A stretch of DNA of 64,000 nt from NCBI GenBank assembly GCA_016713875.1, contig JADJOI010000002.1:124001-188000 (forward strand), read 5' to 3'. The stretch comes from Flavobacteriales bacterium. GTDB taxonomy: Bacteria; Bacteroidota; Bacteroidia; Flavobacteriales_F; PHOS-HE28. The position numbers and the translations under genes were made by a program. Below are positions 5,814 to 13,569 of this stretch, piece by piece. How positions within the stretch are numbered: position 1 is the stretch's first letter; each line of letters starts with the position of its first letter. The notes beneath the pieces are model-generated. The model was not told the DNA's origin, did no database searches, and worked only from the letters and a program-made list of their open reading frames with translations.

Positions 5814-7553
5814 ATGGACCCGCGCACCGTGATCCTCGCCGTTGCGGCGATGCTCTTGACGACAATTTGCCAGGCACAACCCGCGCTTGTGCAAGCTGAG
5901 TACTTCTGGGATACTGACCCAGGAGCAGGGAACGCAACACCCATGTCAGCGCTGGACGGCAACTTCAACAGTGCGTTCGAGCAGATCATGGCGTCGAGTG
6001 CGGCGCCGAGCGTCGGGTTGCACAGGCTCGGTGTGCGTGTAAAGGGCTCCGACGGCGCTTGGGGCCCGGTGTTCAGCACCGTGGTGGACGTGGTGGCCAT
6101 GCGCGAAGTGAAAGTGGTGCAAGCAGAATACTTCTGGGACGCGGATCCCGGTACGGGAAACGGAACGGCCATGCTCGCTTTCGATGGCAACTTCAACAGT
6201 GCTTTCGAGCAACTGAGCGCCGGTGCGACAAGTCCTGGTGCCGGGCTGCATAAGCTCGGCGTGCGTGCAAAGGGATCGGACGGCGTTTGGGGTCCGGTGT
6301 TCAGCACGGTGGTGGATGTAGTGGCCCTGCGAGAAGTGAAGGTGATGCAGGCAGAATACTTCTGGGACGTGGATCCCGGTGCTGGAAACGGCACAGCCAT
6401 GCTCGCTTTCGATGGCAACTTCAACAGTGCCTTCGAGCAACTGAGCGCCGGTGCGACAAGTCCAGGAGTCGGGCTGCATAAGCTCGGCGTACGCGTGAAG
6501 GGAGCTGATGGATCATGGGGTCCGGTGTTCAGCACGGTGGTGGATGTATTGAACCTGCGCCAGGTAAGCGTGATGCAAGCGGAGTACTTCTGGGACGCCG
6601 ATCCCGGTGCGGGAAACGGAACAGCCATGCTCGCCCTCGATGGCGGCTTCAACAGCGCATTCGAGCCGGTGAACGCCACGGTGCCAACGGGAACGCTGCT
6701 GCCTGGACCCCATGTGCTGCATGTGCGCGCGCAGGGATGGGACCTGTCATGGGGCCCTCCGTTCAGAACCGTGGTGCATGTGGATCCACAACCACCGATC
6801 AACGTGAACCTGACACTGCGCGCCGCGCTTCAGGGCTGCACACCCACTGCCGGTGGGAACATGAACGACAACCTGCGCGCGGCAGGTCTAATTCCCACCA
6901 CCGAACCATACAGCGCGTTGGGCTACGATCTCGGCCAGAATGCTGGTGCCACCATCGACCCTGCCCTGCTCAACAGCCAAGGCTTTCCGTTCCTCACTAA
7001 CGTGGTGGACTGGGTGCTCGTGGAGTTCCATCCATCGGCCGCGCCGCAGCAGTCCATTTTATCCGTTCCAATGCTGCTTCGCCGAGGGGGCACCATCGCT
7101 GACCTGTCCGGCACGTTTCCGTTCTGGATCAGCATAATACCCGGGAACTACTACGTGGTTCTACGCCATCGCAATCACCTGCCCGTGGCCACCGCCGCGC
7201 CTATCGCCATGACCGCCGACGGCGCATCGCACACGGTTGATTTCATCGCTGCTGCGGGCGCGGCCTACGGAGCGGATGCCACCGTGCAACTGGGGACAAA
7301 GTGGTGCCTGTGGAGCGGGGATGTGAACCACGACGGACAATTGAAATACACAGGCGTTGCGAACGACCGTGACCCTATTCTCGTGGCCATCGGCGGCACA
7401 ACGCCGAACAATACGATCACTGGATATCGCAGCCAGGATGTGAACATGGACGGTACGGTGAAGTACACCGGCGCCAACAACGACCGCGATCCCGTCCTCG
7501 TGAACATCGGCGGTACCACACCGAACAATGTGCGGCAGGCGCAGTTGCCGTGA
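5814..7553 (+). CDS. Secreted tandem-repeat protein with dockerin-like C-terminus
   Basis: This 579-aa protein starts 5 nt after the previous gene and has a signal peptide ending ICQAQ. Residues about 22-330 hold four repeats of roughly 75 residues, built on QAEYFWDxDPGxGNxT, DGxFNSAFE and a WGPVFSTVVDV end. This is a YFxDxDPGxGNG-type domain seen in Bacteroidota surface proteins. The C-terminus has two calcium-loop-like units, DVNHDGQLKYTG and DVNMDGTVKYTG, each followed by NDRDP and GGTTPNN. These resemble dockerin/EF-hand loops. Repeats 2 and 3 are very similar even at DNA level. It is probably exported and surface-bound; a binding or structural role is more likely than an enzymatic one. 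Confidence 0.82.
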   Translation: MDPRTVILAVAAMLLTTICQAQPALVQAEYFWDTDPGAGNATPMSALDGNFNSAFEQIMASSAAPSVGLHRLGVRVKGSDGAWGPVFSTVVDVVAMREVKVVQAEYFWDADPGTGNGTAMLAFDGNFNSAFEQLSAGATSPGAGLHKLGVRAKGSDGVWGPVFSTVVDVVALREVKVMQAEYFWDVDPGAGNGTAMLAFDGNFNSAFEQLSAGATSPGVGLHKLGVRVKGADGSWGPVFSTVVDVLNLRQVSVMQAEYFWDADPGAGNGTAMLALDGGFNSAFEPVNATVPTGTLLPGPHVLHVRAQGWDLSWGPPFRTVVHVDPQPPINVNLTLRAALQGCTPTAGGNMNDNLRAAGLIPTTEPYSALGYDLGQNAGATIDPALLNSQGFPFLTNVVDWVLVEFHPSAAPQQSILSVPMLLRRGGTIADLSGTFPFWISIIPGNYYVVLRHRNHLPVATAAPIAMTADGASHTVDFIAAAGAAYGADATVQLGTKWCLWSGDVNHDGQLKYTGVANDRDPILVAIGGTTPNNTITGYRSQDVNMDGTVKYTGANNDRDPVLVNIGGTTPNNVRQAQLP

Positions 7554-7557
7554 TCGC

Positions 7558-8376
7558 TCACGGGAACTTCGGGAACTTCTGGAAGTCCGGCGCCCTCTTC
7601 TCCAGGAACGCATTACGCCCTTCCTGCGCCTCGTCCATCAGGTAGTACATGAGTGTGGCGTCGCCGGCGAACTCCATCAGGCCGCGCTGGCCGTCCAACT
7701 CGGCGTTCAGGCCGCGCTTGATCATGCGCAGGGCAAGTGGACTACGTTGCATCATGATCTTGCACCACTCCACGGTCGTGTCCTCCAGTTCGGCGAGCGG
7801 AACCACCTTGTTCACCATGCCCATGTCGAAGGCCTCCTGCGCCGAATACTGCAGGCAGAGGAACCAGATCTCGCGGGCCTTCTTCTGCCCCACGTGCCGC
7901 GCCAGGTAGTTGCTGCCGAAGCCCGCATCGAAGCTCCCCACCTTGGGACCGGTCTGCCCGAAACGCGCATGGTCCGCGGCAATGGTGAGGTCGCACACCA
8001 CGTGCAGCACGTGGCCGCCGCCGATGGCATAGCCGTTCACCATGGCCACCACAGGCTTGGGCAGCTCGCGGATGCGCTTGTGCAGGTCGAGCACGTTCAG
8101 GCGCGGGATGCCATCGGTGCCGATATAGCCGCCGCGGCCTTTCACGTTCTGATCACCGCCGCTGCAGAAGGCCTTGTCGCCCGAACCGGTGAGCACCACC
8201 ACGCCGATGTTCGGATCCTCGCGCGCGATATCCATCGCGTCGATCATCTCCTTGTTCGTGTCCGGGCGGAAGGCGTTGTACACCTCCGGCCTGTTGATCG
8301 TGATCTTGGCGATGCCTTCGAAGAACTCGAAGGTGATGTCCGTGTATTGCTTGATGGGGGTCCAGTTCCTGCTCAT
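7558..8376 (-). CDS. menB: 1,4-dihydroxy-2-naphthoyl-CoA synthase
   Basis: This 272-aa crotonase-fold enzyme closes the ring of o-succinylbenzoyl-CoA in menaquinone synthesis. The start MSRNWTPIKQY was chosen because the upstream extension to 8568 is not MenB-like. Family landmarks are NRPEVYNAFRPDT, CSGGDQNVKGRGGY (oxyanion and active-site loop), GGGHVLHVVCDLTIA, and the MenB signature KVGSFDAGFGSNYLARHVG. The length matches the family. It lies 52 nt downstream of menD in the same orientation and ends 4 bp from the convergent secreted-protein gene. Menaquinone is the usual respiratory quinone of Bacteroidota. Confidence 0.96.
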   Translation of the reverse strand: MSRNWTPIKQYTDITFEFFEGIAKITINRPEVYNAFRPDTNKEMIDAMDIAREDPNIGVVVLTGSGDKAFCSGGDQNVKGRGGYIGTDGIPRLNVLDLHKRIRELPKPVVAMVNGYAIGGGHVLHVVCDLTIAADHARFGQTGPKVGSFDAGFGSNYLARHVGQKKAREIWFLCLQYSAQEAFDMGMVNKVVPLAELEDTTVEWCKIMMQRSPLALRMIKRGLNAELDGQRGLMEFAGDATLMYYLMDEAQEGRNAFLEKRAPDFQKFPKFP

Positions 8377-8428
8377 GCGAATGCGATCGGACCGCAACGA
8401 CGCGACGGACGCAACGAATGCGCAACGG

Positions 8429-10129
8429 TCATGAGGTGCGGAGTTGGGTGAAGTAGTCGCGCAACACCTTCGGTGAAATAAGCGCGTCCGTGGTGATGTG
8501 GAGCACGGCAGGCCTGTCGTGCTCCGCGTACAGCTTGTCGAGACCGGCTTCCAAGGAAGCCTGGTCATTGGCGTGGTAATACGGCAGGTCGTAGCTCGTC
8601 ACCAGCTTCTCGATGCTGCGTACATACGGCGCTTCGAACCACTTGAGCAGCTCGGGGTCCCTGTCGGGCCCGTCGATGTAGCGGAAGATGTTGCCGCCGC
8701 CGTTGTCCACCACGATCACCTTCAACAACGGGGAAAGGTGGTTGTTCCAGAACGCATTGCTGTCGTAACAGAACGCGGTGTCGCCCGTGATGAGCGTGGT
8801 GAGCTTCTGCGTTGCGAAAGCCGCGCCCACGGCCGTGCTGGTGCAGCCGTCGATGCCGCTGGTGCCGCGGTTGCTGAACCAGCGAAGGCCCCGCACCCGG
8901 TCGAAGAGCTGCACATAGCGCGCGGGCGTGCTGCTGGCCACGTGCACATCGCTGTCGCCGGGGATCCGGTCGTTCAGCGTGTTGAAGACGGCGAGGTCGC
9001 AGAAGGGCGCTTCGCTCACGAGGTGGTTGTGCAGGCCGCGCGTGCGCTCGTCCACCATGCGCCAGGCCTCGCCGTAGAAGCTGTCCACCCGGTGGGTTGA
9101 CGCTACAACGGGCTCGGTGATCTGCGCGAAGAAGATCTCGGGGCTCACAGCGATGTCGTGCGTGAGGCTCTGGTACGTGTCATAGTGTCGCTGTCCGGCA
9201 TCGACGTTCCAGTGCTGCAGCGGACGCCATGTGCGGAGCAGCGACTTGATGCGCTTGCTTACCACCGCGCCACCGAAGGTGATCAGCAGGTCGGGCCTCA
9301 GGTCGTTCTCGTTCGCCGCGCCCACGCCCTCGATCGCCCGGTCGATGCAGGTGATGAAGGCGGGGTCGTCCAGGTTGCTCGTGGCCTCGGTGTGCACCGT
9401 TACCTGCGGTAGCGTTGCCAGGCGTTGCAGCTGGGTCTTGAGCCCCTGACTCCACCGGCCCTGACCGGCAAGAACCATGACCTTGAGGCAGGCGCCGAGC
9501 TGCCCGATGAGCCAGCGCGAATACTCGGGCAGGATGAAGGGCTCCGTCATGATCGGAGCGATAAGGCGGCCTTGCGTCGCCTCTTGAGCTTCAGCCTGGC
9601 CGTAGAGCGGTTCGGCGAAGGGCACGTTCACATGCACCGGTCCCGGCACGGGAAGCAATGTGGCATCGATGGCCTCGTTGATCAGGCGACCACAATGCCA
9701 GCGCCCGAGGTCGTCCGTCGGGTTGCGCGGCAGCTGCACACTGCGCTTCATGTGCAGAGCGAGCACGCCTTGCTGGCGGATGGCTTGTCCTTCGCCCTGG
9801 TCCACCCATTCCTCGGGACGATCTGCGGTGATGACGAGCAATGGCACACGCTGGTAGAAGGCTTCGGCGATCGCCGGACCGTAGTTGAGCACCGCGCTTC
9901 CGCTGGTGCAGATGAGAGCCACGGGCGCGCGCAGCTGCTGCGCCATGCCCAGTGCGAAGAAGCCCGCGCTGCGTTCATCGATCACCTGCAGGCAGGTGAT
10001 GTCGGGGTGCCGGTGGAAGGCGATGACCAACGGGGCACTGCGCGAGCCGGGGCTGATGACGGCGTGTCGGACACCCTTGGCGGCACAGAGCCGGGCGAGC
10101 TCGGCCGCGGCGAAGTGGTCGGAGGTCAT
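8429..10129 (-). CDS. menD: 2-succinyl-5-enolpyruvyl-6-hydroxy-3-cyclohexene-1-carboxylate synthase
   Basis: This 566-aa thiamine-diphosphate enzyme joins isochorismate and 2-oxoglutarate in menaquinone synthesis. It has VISPGSRSAPLVIAF near the N-terminus, the catalytic-Glu segment VIDERSAGFFALGMA, and the ThDP/metal motif GDTAFCYDSNAFWNN around residues 440-460. The ATG at 10129 overlaps the stop of menF (ATGA), pointing to translational coupling. The longer open frame upstream runs through menF in another frame and was rejected. Confidence 0.96.
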   Translation of the reverse strand: MTSDHFAAAELARLCAAKGVRHAVISPGSRSAPLVIAFHRHPDITCLQVIDERSAGFFALGMAQQLRAPVALICTSGSAVLNYGPAIAEAFYQRVPLLVITADRPEEWVDQGEGQAIRQQGVLALHMKRSVQLPRNPTDDLGRWHCGRLINEAIDATLLPVPGPVHVNVPFAEPLYGQAEAQEATQGRLIAPIMTEPFILPEYSRWLIGQLGACLKVMVLAGQGRWSQGLKTQLQRLATLPQVTVHTEATSNLDDPAFITCIDRAIEGVGAANENDLRPDLLITFGGAVVSKRIKSLLRTWRPLQHWNVDAGQRHYDTYQSLTHDIAVSPEIFFAQITEPVVASTHRVDSFYGEAWRMVDERTRGLHNHLVSEAPFCDLAVFNTLNDRIPGDSDVHVASSTPARYVQLFDRVRGLRWFSNRGTSGIDGCTSTAVGAAFATQKLTTLITGDTAFCYDSNAFWNNHLSPLLKVIVVDNGGGNIFRYIDGPDRDPELLKWFEAPYVRSIEKLVTSYDLPYYHANDQASLEAGLDKLYAEHDRPAVLHITTDALISPKVLRDYFTQLRTS

Positions 10130-11253
10130 CGGGCCGGTGAAGATACCCGGGCGCTGTGCAGCGACCGGATCGCGGCGGTCCACGCCGCTGCCTTGGCCTC
10201 CGTCTCCCGCCATTCCGCCTCCGGGTCGGACCCGTCGGTGACCCCGGCGCCCACGTGCAGGGCCACCGCGTCGTCGAAGGCTTCCATGCACCGGATGTTC
10301 ACGAAGATCTCCGTGCGGCCGTCGGCGTTCCATGGTCCCCAGAAACCGGTGTAGAGGCCGCGCTCGGGACCTTCGTGGCCGGCGATGAAGGCGTTCGCCG
10401 CCGGCCGCGGTGTGCCGCACACGGCCGGTGTGGGATGCACGGCCACCAGCACTTCGTCGAGCGAACGGTTCCCGAGGTCGGCCTCCACCTCCGTGCGCAG
10501 GTGGCTCACCCCACCGGCCTCCACCGGCCGCGGACCGTGCAGGGTGATGCGCGGCAGTCCGAGCTCGATCAGCTGGCCCACGATCTCCCGGGTGACGAGC
10601 GCCTGTTCGCGGCGCTCCTTGGGGCTCCATTCCTCGGCGAGGGCCGGCGCGTCCGACCGGGGCCGTGTGCCCGCGAGGGCGTCCAGGCGCACCAGCTCGT
10701 CCTCGGCCGTCAGCAACCGCTCGGGCGACGCACCGAGCCAGGTGCCGTGCTCCGGGGTGTTCAGTAGGGCCACGAACGCATGGGGCATCCGGTCCAGCGC
10801 ATCCTCGAAGAGCGTAGCCAGCTCGGAGCGGTCCAGGGGCATCGTCACCGTCCTCGAGGCCACCACCTTGTCGAGCGTGCCCTCGGCGATGGCGGTCTTG
10901 GCGCTCCGGACGAGGTCCTCATACCCCGGCCGATCGGCATCATGGGGCCGGGTGCGCGTGATCGGAGGGGCCCCCTCACAGCCATGAAGGGGTTCCAGCG
11001 ACACGGGAAGTTCGCCGAACGTCAGTTCCACATCGTTGCGCACGAAGTGGGTGGCCTGCGGTTCGTAAGTGAAGGGAGCCACCAGGAAGGCCTCGTTGAG
11101 GCGACCGAGGTAGGCGGGGTCGATGGGTTCCAGTTCGGGGTTGCGCTGGGCCCAAAGGGTCACCGGGCCGCCGGGGACGCGGAACGCGGCGAAGGTGATC
11201 CGCCGATCAAGGCAGAGGCTGAGGGCCTGATGAAGGGGGCTGGTGGTGCTCAT
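10126..11253 (-). CDS. menF: Isochorismate synthase
   Basis: This 375-aa chorismate-binding enzyme makes isochorismate for menaquinone. Conserved blocks are KVVASRTV, LGASPERLL, DALAGTRPR, HLRTEVEADL, VHPTPAVCGTPRPAA and YTGFWGPW. These fit the isochorismate synthase type. A siderophore EntC role is unlikely because menD follows directly. The start at 11253 overlaps the stop of the upstream thioesterase gene by ATGA, and its own stop overlaps menD the same way. Confidence 0.94.
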   Translation of the reverse strand: MSTTSPLHQALSLCLDRRITFAAFRVPGGPVTLWAQRNPELEPIDPAYLGRLNEAFLVAPFTYEPQATHFVRNDVELTFGELPVSLEPLHGCEGAPPITRTRPHDADRPGYEDLVRSAKTAIAEGTLDKVVASRTVTMPLDRSELATLFEDALDRMPHAFVALLNTPEHGTWLGASPERLLTAEDELVRLDALAGTRPRSDAPALAEEWSPKERREQALVTREIVGQLIELGLPRITLHGPRPVEAGGVSHLRTEVEADLGNRSLDEVLVAVHPTPAVCGTPRPAANAFIAGHEGPERGLYTGFWGPWNADGRTEIFVNIRCMEAFDDAVALHVGAGVTDGSDPEAEWRETEAKAAAWTAAIRSLHSARVSSPAR

Positions 11254-11687
11254 GCGGTGGGCGGTATCGGGGCGCCGGGCAACACCACGTTGGTCAGTCT
11301 GCACACCGCACAGAGCTCGCTGGCGGCGTTGCGCACGCGGATCTCCCACACGTGGGTGGTGCGGCCCAGATGCAGTGCCTCGGCTGTGGCGGTCACCCGG
11401 CCGTCGCGGACCCCTTTCAGGTGGTTGGCGTTCAACTCGATGCCCACCACTTGCCGGCCCTCGGGCAGCACCAGTAGGGCCGAGGCCACGCTGCCCAGTG
11501 TTTCGGCCAGGGCCGCGGTGGCCCCGCCATGGAGCAGGCCCATGGGCTGCACGGTGCGGGCGTCCACCGGCATGGAGGCCGTGAGGTGACCGTCCGGATC
11601 GACCCCGAACCGGATGTCGAGGTGTTCGGAGAGCGTGCCGGCGCGGAAGCGGTCCGCCTGTTCCGCGTGTGCCGGGGTGAAGCGCAT
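11250..11687 (-). CDS. PaaI-type hotdog thioesterase, probable DHNA-CoA thioesterase
   Basis: This 145-aa hotdog-fold protein carries the PaaI/YdiI motif MGLLHGGATAALAETLGS, with the His/Gly and Glu used in catalysis. It is the first gene of a three-gene ATGA-coupled run with menF and menD. The pathway needs a thioesterase to release 1,4-dihydroxy-2-naphthoate from its CoA ester, so MenI is the likely role by context. The ATG at 11687 was chosen because a perfect -7 box lies only 5 nt upstream. Confidence 0.85.
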   Translation of the reverse strand: MRFTPAHAEQADRFRAGTLSEHLDIRFGVDPDGHLTASMPVDARTVQPMGLLHGGATAALAETLGSVASALLVLPEGRQVVGIELNANHLKGVRDGRVTATAEALHLGRTTHVWEIRVRNAASELCAVCRLTNVVLPGAPIPPTA

Positions 11688-11691
11688 GGGC

Positions 11692-11699
11692 CAAAGGTA
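11692..11699 (-). promoter_or_regulatory. -7 box TACCTTTG of the men operon
   Basis: TACCTTTG on the minus strand matches TANNTTTG perfectly and ends 4 nt before the thioesterase start codon. With a start site a few bases downstream, the mRNA would be leaderless or nearly so. Confidence 0.6.
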
Positions 11700-11707
11700 C
11701 CCGTGCC

Positions 11708-11715
11708 GAACTTTG
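11708..11715 (+). promoter_or_regulatory. Candidate -7 box of the response regulator gene
   Basis: GAACTTTG, one mismatch from TANNTTTG, ends 6 nt before the ATG at 11722. It lies back to back with the men promoter, so the two divergent promoters nearly overlap. Confidence 0.45.
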
Positions 11716-11721
11716 TACCCC

Positions 11722-12420
11722 ATGCAAAAGGCCACCAAGCCCCGCGTGCTCCTCGTCGAGGATGAAGAGGGCCTGCGCCATACGCTACGCCTGAACCTCG
11801 AACTGGAAGGCTACCATGTGACCACCGCGGCCACGGGCCCGGAGGCCTTGGAGCGGTTGCGCGGCGCCCGGTTCGATGCGGCGGTATTGGACGTGATGTT
11901 GCCTGGGATGGACGGGTTCACCGTGTGCGAAAAAGCCCGGCTGGGGGGCGACCGGACGCCGGTGCTCTTCCTGACGGCGCGCACGGCTACCGCCGACCGC
12001 GTGCGCGGTCTGCGGACAGGCGACGACCATTTGGGCAAACCCTTCGACCTGGAGGAGCTGATGTTGCGCGTGGCCAAGTTGGTGGCGCGATCGGACGAAC
12101 GTCCAACCGCCGCCGTGCCGGACAAGATCCGTTTCGGGCCCAATGAGGTGGACCTGGTGGCCTTCGAAGCGCGCGGTGTGGGCGGCTCGCGCACCCTCTC
12201 CCAGCGCGAGGTCATGCTCCTGCGGCTGCTGATCGAGCATGCCGGCGAGGTGGTCTCCCGCGAAGAGATCCTCCACAAGGTCTGGGGCTACGATGTCTTC
12301 CCGACCACCCGCACCATCGACAACTTCATCGTGGCCTTCCGCAAGCTGTTCGAGCCCGACCCGCGCAACCCGGTGCATTTCCTCAGCCACCGCGGGGTGG
12401 GGTACAAATTCATGTTCTGA
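11722..12420 (+). CDS. OmpR-family response regulator
   Basis: This 232-aa protein has a receiver domain (VLLVEDEEG; phospho-acceptor Asp in AVLDVMLPGMDG at about residue 55; LFLTARTA) and a winged-helix DNA-binding domain (SQREVMLLRLL, EILHKVWGYDVFPTTRTIDNFI). The receiver loop reads RTGDDHLGKPF where most family members read GADDY-x-x-KPF. One residue, usually Ala, is therefore missing next to the conserved Lys. No partner kinase is encoded nearby; the kinase at the left edge is of the HisKA_3 class and would pair with a NarL-type regulator. It is transcribed divergently from the men operon. Confidence 0.93.
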   Translation: MQKATKPRVLLVEDEEGLRHTLRLNLELEGYHVTTAATGPEALERLRGARFDAAVLDVMLPGMDGFTVCEKARLGGDRTPVLFLTARTATADRVRGLRTGDDHLGKPFDLEELMLRVAKLVARSDERPTAAVPDKIRFGPNEVDLVAFEARGVGGSRTLSQREVMLLRLLIEHAGEVVSREEILHKVWGYDVFPTTRTIDNFIVAFRKLFEPDPRNPVHFLSHRGVGYKFMF

Positions 12421-12735
12421 TCACGAAGGGAGGCAACCCTCCGGACCGACCTACGTCTTGTTGGTGTCAGTGGGAACATCTTCCACCCCTGACGTTGGTT
12501 CCATCCTATTCCTTGCAGGTTTACCGCGCAGGGGCCCACACCGGGCCCCTGTTCGGTTTTCCAGGGGTGCGTTCATGTGGTTTCATCGGCTGATCGTGAC
12601 CGGTCGGCGTGATCCACGCGTCCTTTCGTGGGGTGCGCTTGCGCAAGGCATCCCCTTCGCCTTACTTTCGTCTCGTCCTTGGGACCGACACAGTTCCGGT
12701 CACTGGAACAGATCAACTCCAGAACACGCAAGCGC
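12421..12735. other. 315-bp intergenic region
   Basis: This stretch holds the terminator of the regulator gene (12529-12560) and a weak -7 box, TACTTTCG (12663-12670), before the next gene. Short frames in it have no protein-like composition. I see nothing else. Confidence 0.6.
12529..12560 (+). terminator. Rho-independent terminator
   Basis: Nine-bp GC stem CAGGGGCCC / GGGCCCCTG with a five-base loop, followed after GTTCGG by TTTT. It lies 108 nt after the response regulator stop. Confidence 0.7.
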
Positions 12736-13512
12736 ATGAGCACCACTACCCTTCGTTCCACCGGCCTGGCCTTGATGCTGGGGGCCGCCGCCATGGTCCA
12801 GGCCCAGAGCCCGGTCGATATCGGCCTGTTCGCCAACAACGGCCAGCTGGAGGTCCGCGTCCGCCCCACGGCGGATTTCGACGGCATCTTCAGTTCGCTG
12901 GTCTTCACCTTGCGTTGGGACCGCAGTGCCAACGTTCAGTTGGGCGACGCGACCCAGCCGGAGGGTCCGCGGACGTACATCCCGATCGCCCCTTCGGGCG
13001 GTGTTCGCGAAAGCGGCTCGTTCAATTACCAAGTGTATGCGGGCTTCGGTTTCGAAGCCATCCGCAACACCGGGGTCAACTGGGAAGGTGGCCGGGAGTA
13101 CACCCTGCTCAGCATCCCCTTCACCGGTGAGGCCGCCGTGGAACTGATGAACGACAGCTGGACGGGTGAAACGCTCAACAATGCGGACTACTACCTGTCC
13201 CTGGGCGGCCTCGATCGCACTGGCACCATCTATCAGAAGTCGATCAACGCGAGCGAGCTGGACGGCGCGGTGACCATCCTGCCGAACCCGAACGATGGGC
13301 AGTTCGTCTTCTCCTTCCTGGTGGCCACACCGTCCGACATCCAGGTGGAGGTGGTGAACACCTTGGGTCAAAGCGTGTTCACCGACCTGCTGCGCGGCTT
13401 CGAGGGTACCTATCGCAAGGAGATGGACCTGCGCACCTCCAGCAACGGCATCTACTACCTGAAGATCACGCGCAAAGGCACTACCGACGTGCACAAGATC
13501 GTCTACCGCTGA
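12736..13512 (+). CDS. T9SS type A sorting-domain secreted protein
   Basis: This 258-aa protein has a signal peptide (ALMLGAAAMVQAQ), a beta-rich middle without a recognised domain (about 25-175) and a C-terminal type A sorting domain: ITILPNPNDGQFVFSF-like start, VEVVNTLGQSVF, and the end GIYYLKITRKGTTDVHKIVYR. That domain sends cargo through the type IX system to the cell surface or medium. It has its own terminator directly downstream. The function of the middle is unknown. Confidence 0.88.
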   Translation: MSTTTLRSTGLALMLGAAAMVQAQSPVDIGLFANNGQLEVRVRPTADFDGIFSSLVFTLRWDRSANVQLGDATQPEGPRTYIPIAPSGGVRESGSFNYQVYAGFGFEAIRNTGVNWEGGREYTLLSIPFTGEAAVELMNDSWTGETLNNADYYLSLGGLDRTGTIYQKSINASELDGAVTILPNPNDGQFVFSFLVATPSDIQVEVVNTLGQSVFTDLLRGFEGTYRKEMDLRTSSNGIYYLKITRKGTTDVHKIVYR

Positions 13513-13532
13513 CCGGTCCCCTGACGGCATGG

Positions 13533-13558
13533 ACAAAGGGTGCTGCGGCACCCTTTGT
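13533..13558. terminator. Bidirectional terminator hairpin
   Basis: Perfect 11-bp stem ACAAAGGGTGC / GCACCCTTTGT with loop TGCG, between the convergent T9SS gene and the AddB-like gene. A T-rich run follows on the plus side and the mirror on the minus side. Confidence 0.75.
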
Positions 13559-13569
13559 TCGTTCCGGGC

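Noticed and set aside
5880..6780. Possible CRISPR or satellite array
   Set aside because: The repeats are about 225 bp, remain in one reading frame and encode protein domains; no spacers.
12425..12443. Small GGAGG/CCTCC hairpin just after the response regulator gene
   Set aside because: Only five base pairs and no T-run; the 9-bp stem at 12529-12551 is the better terminator.
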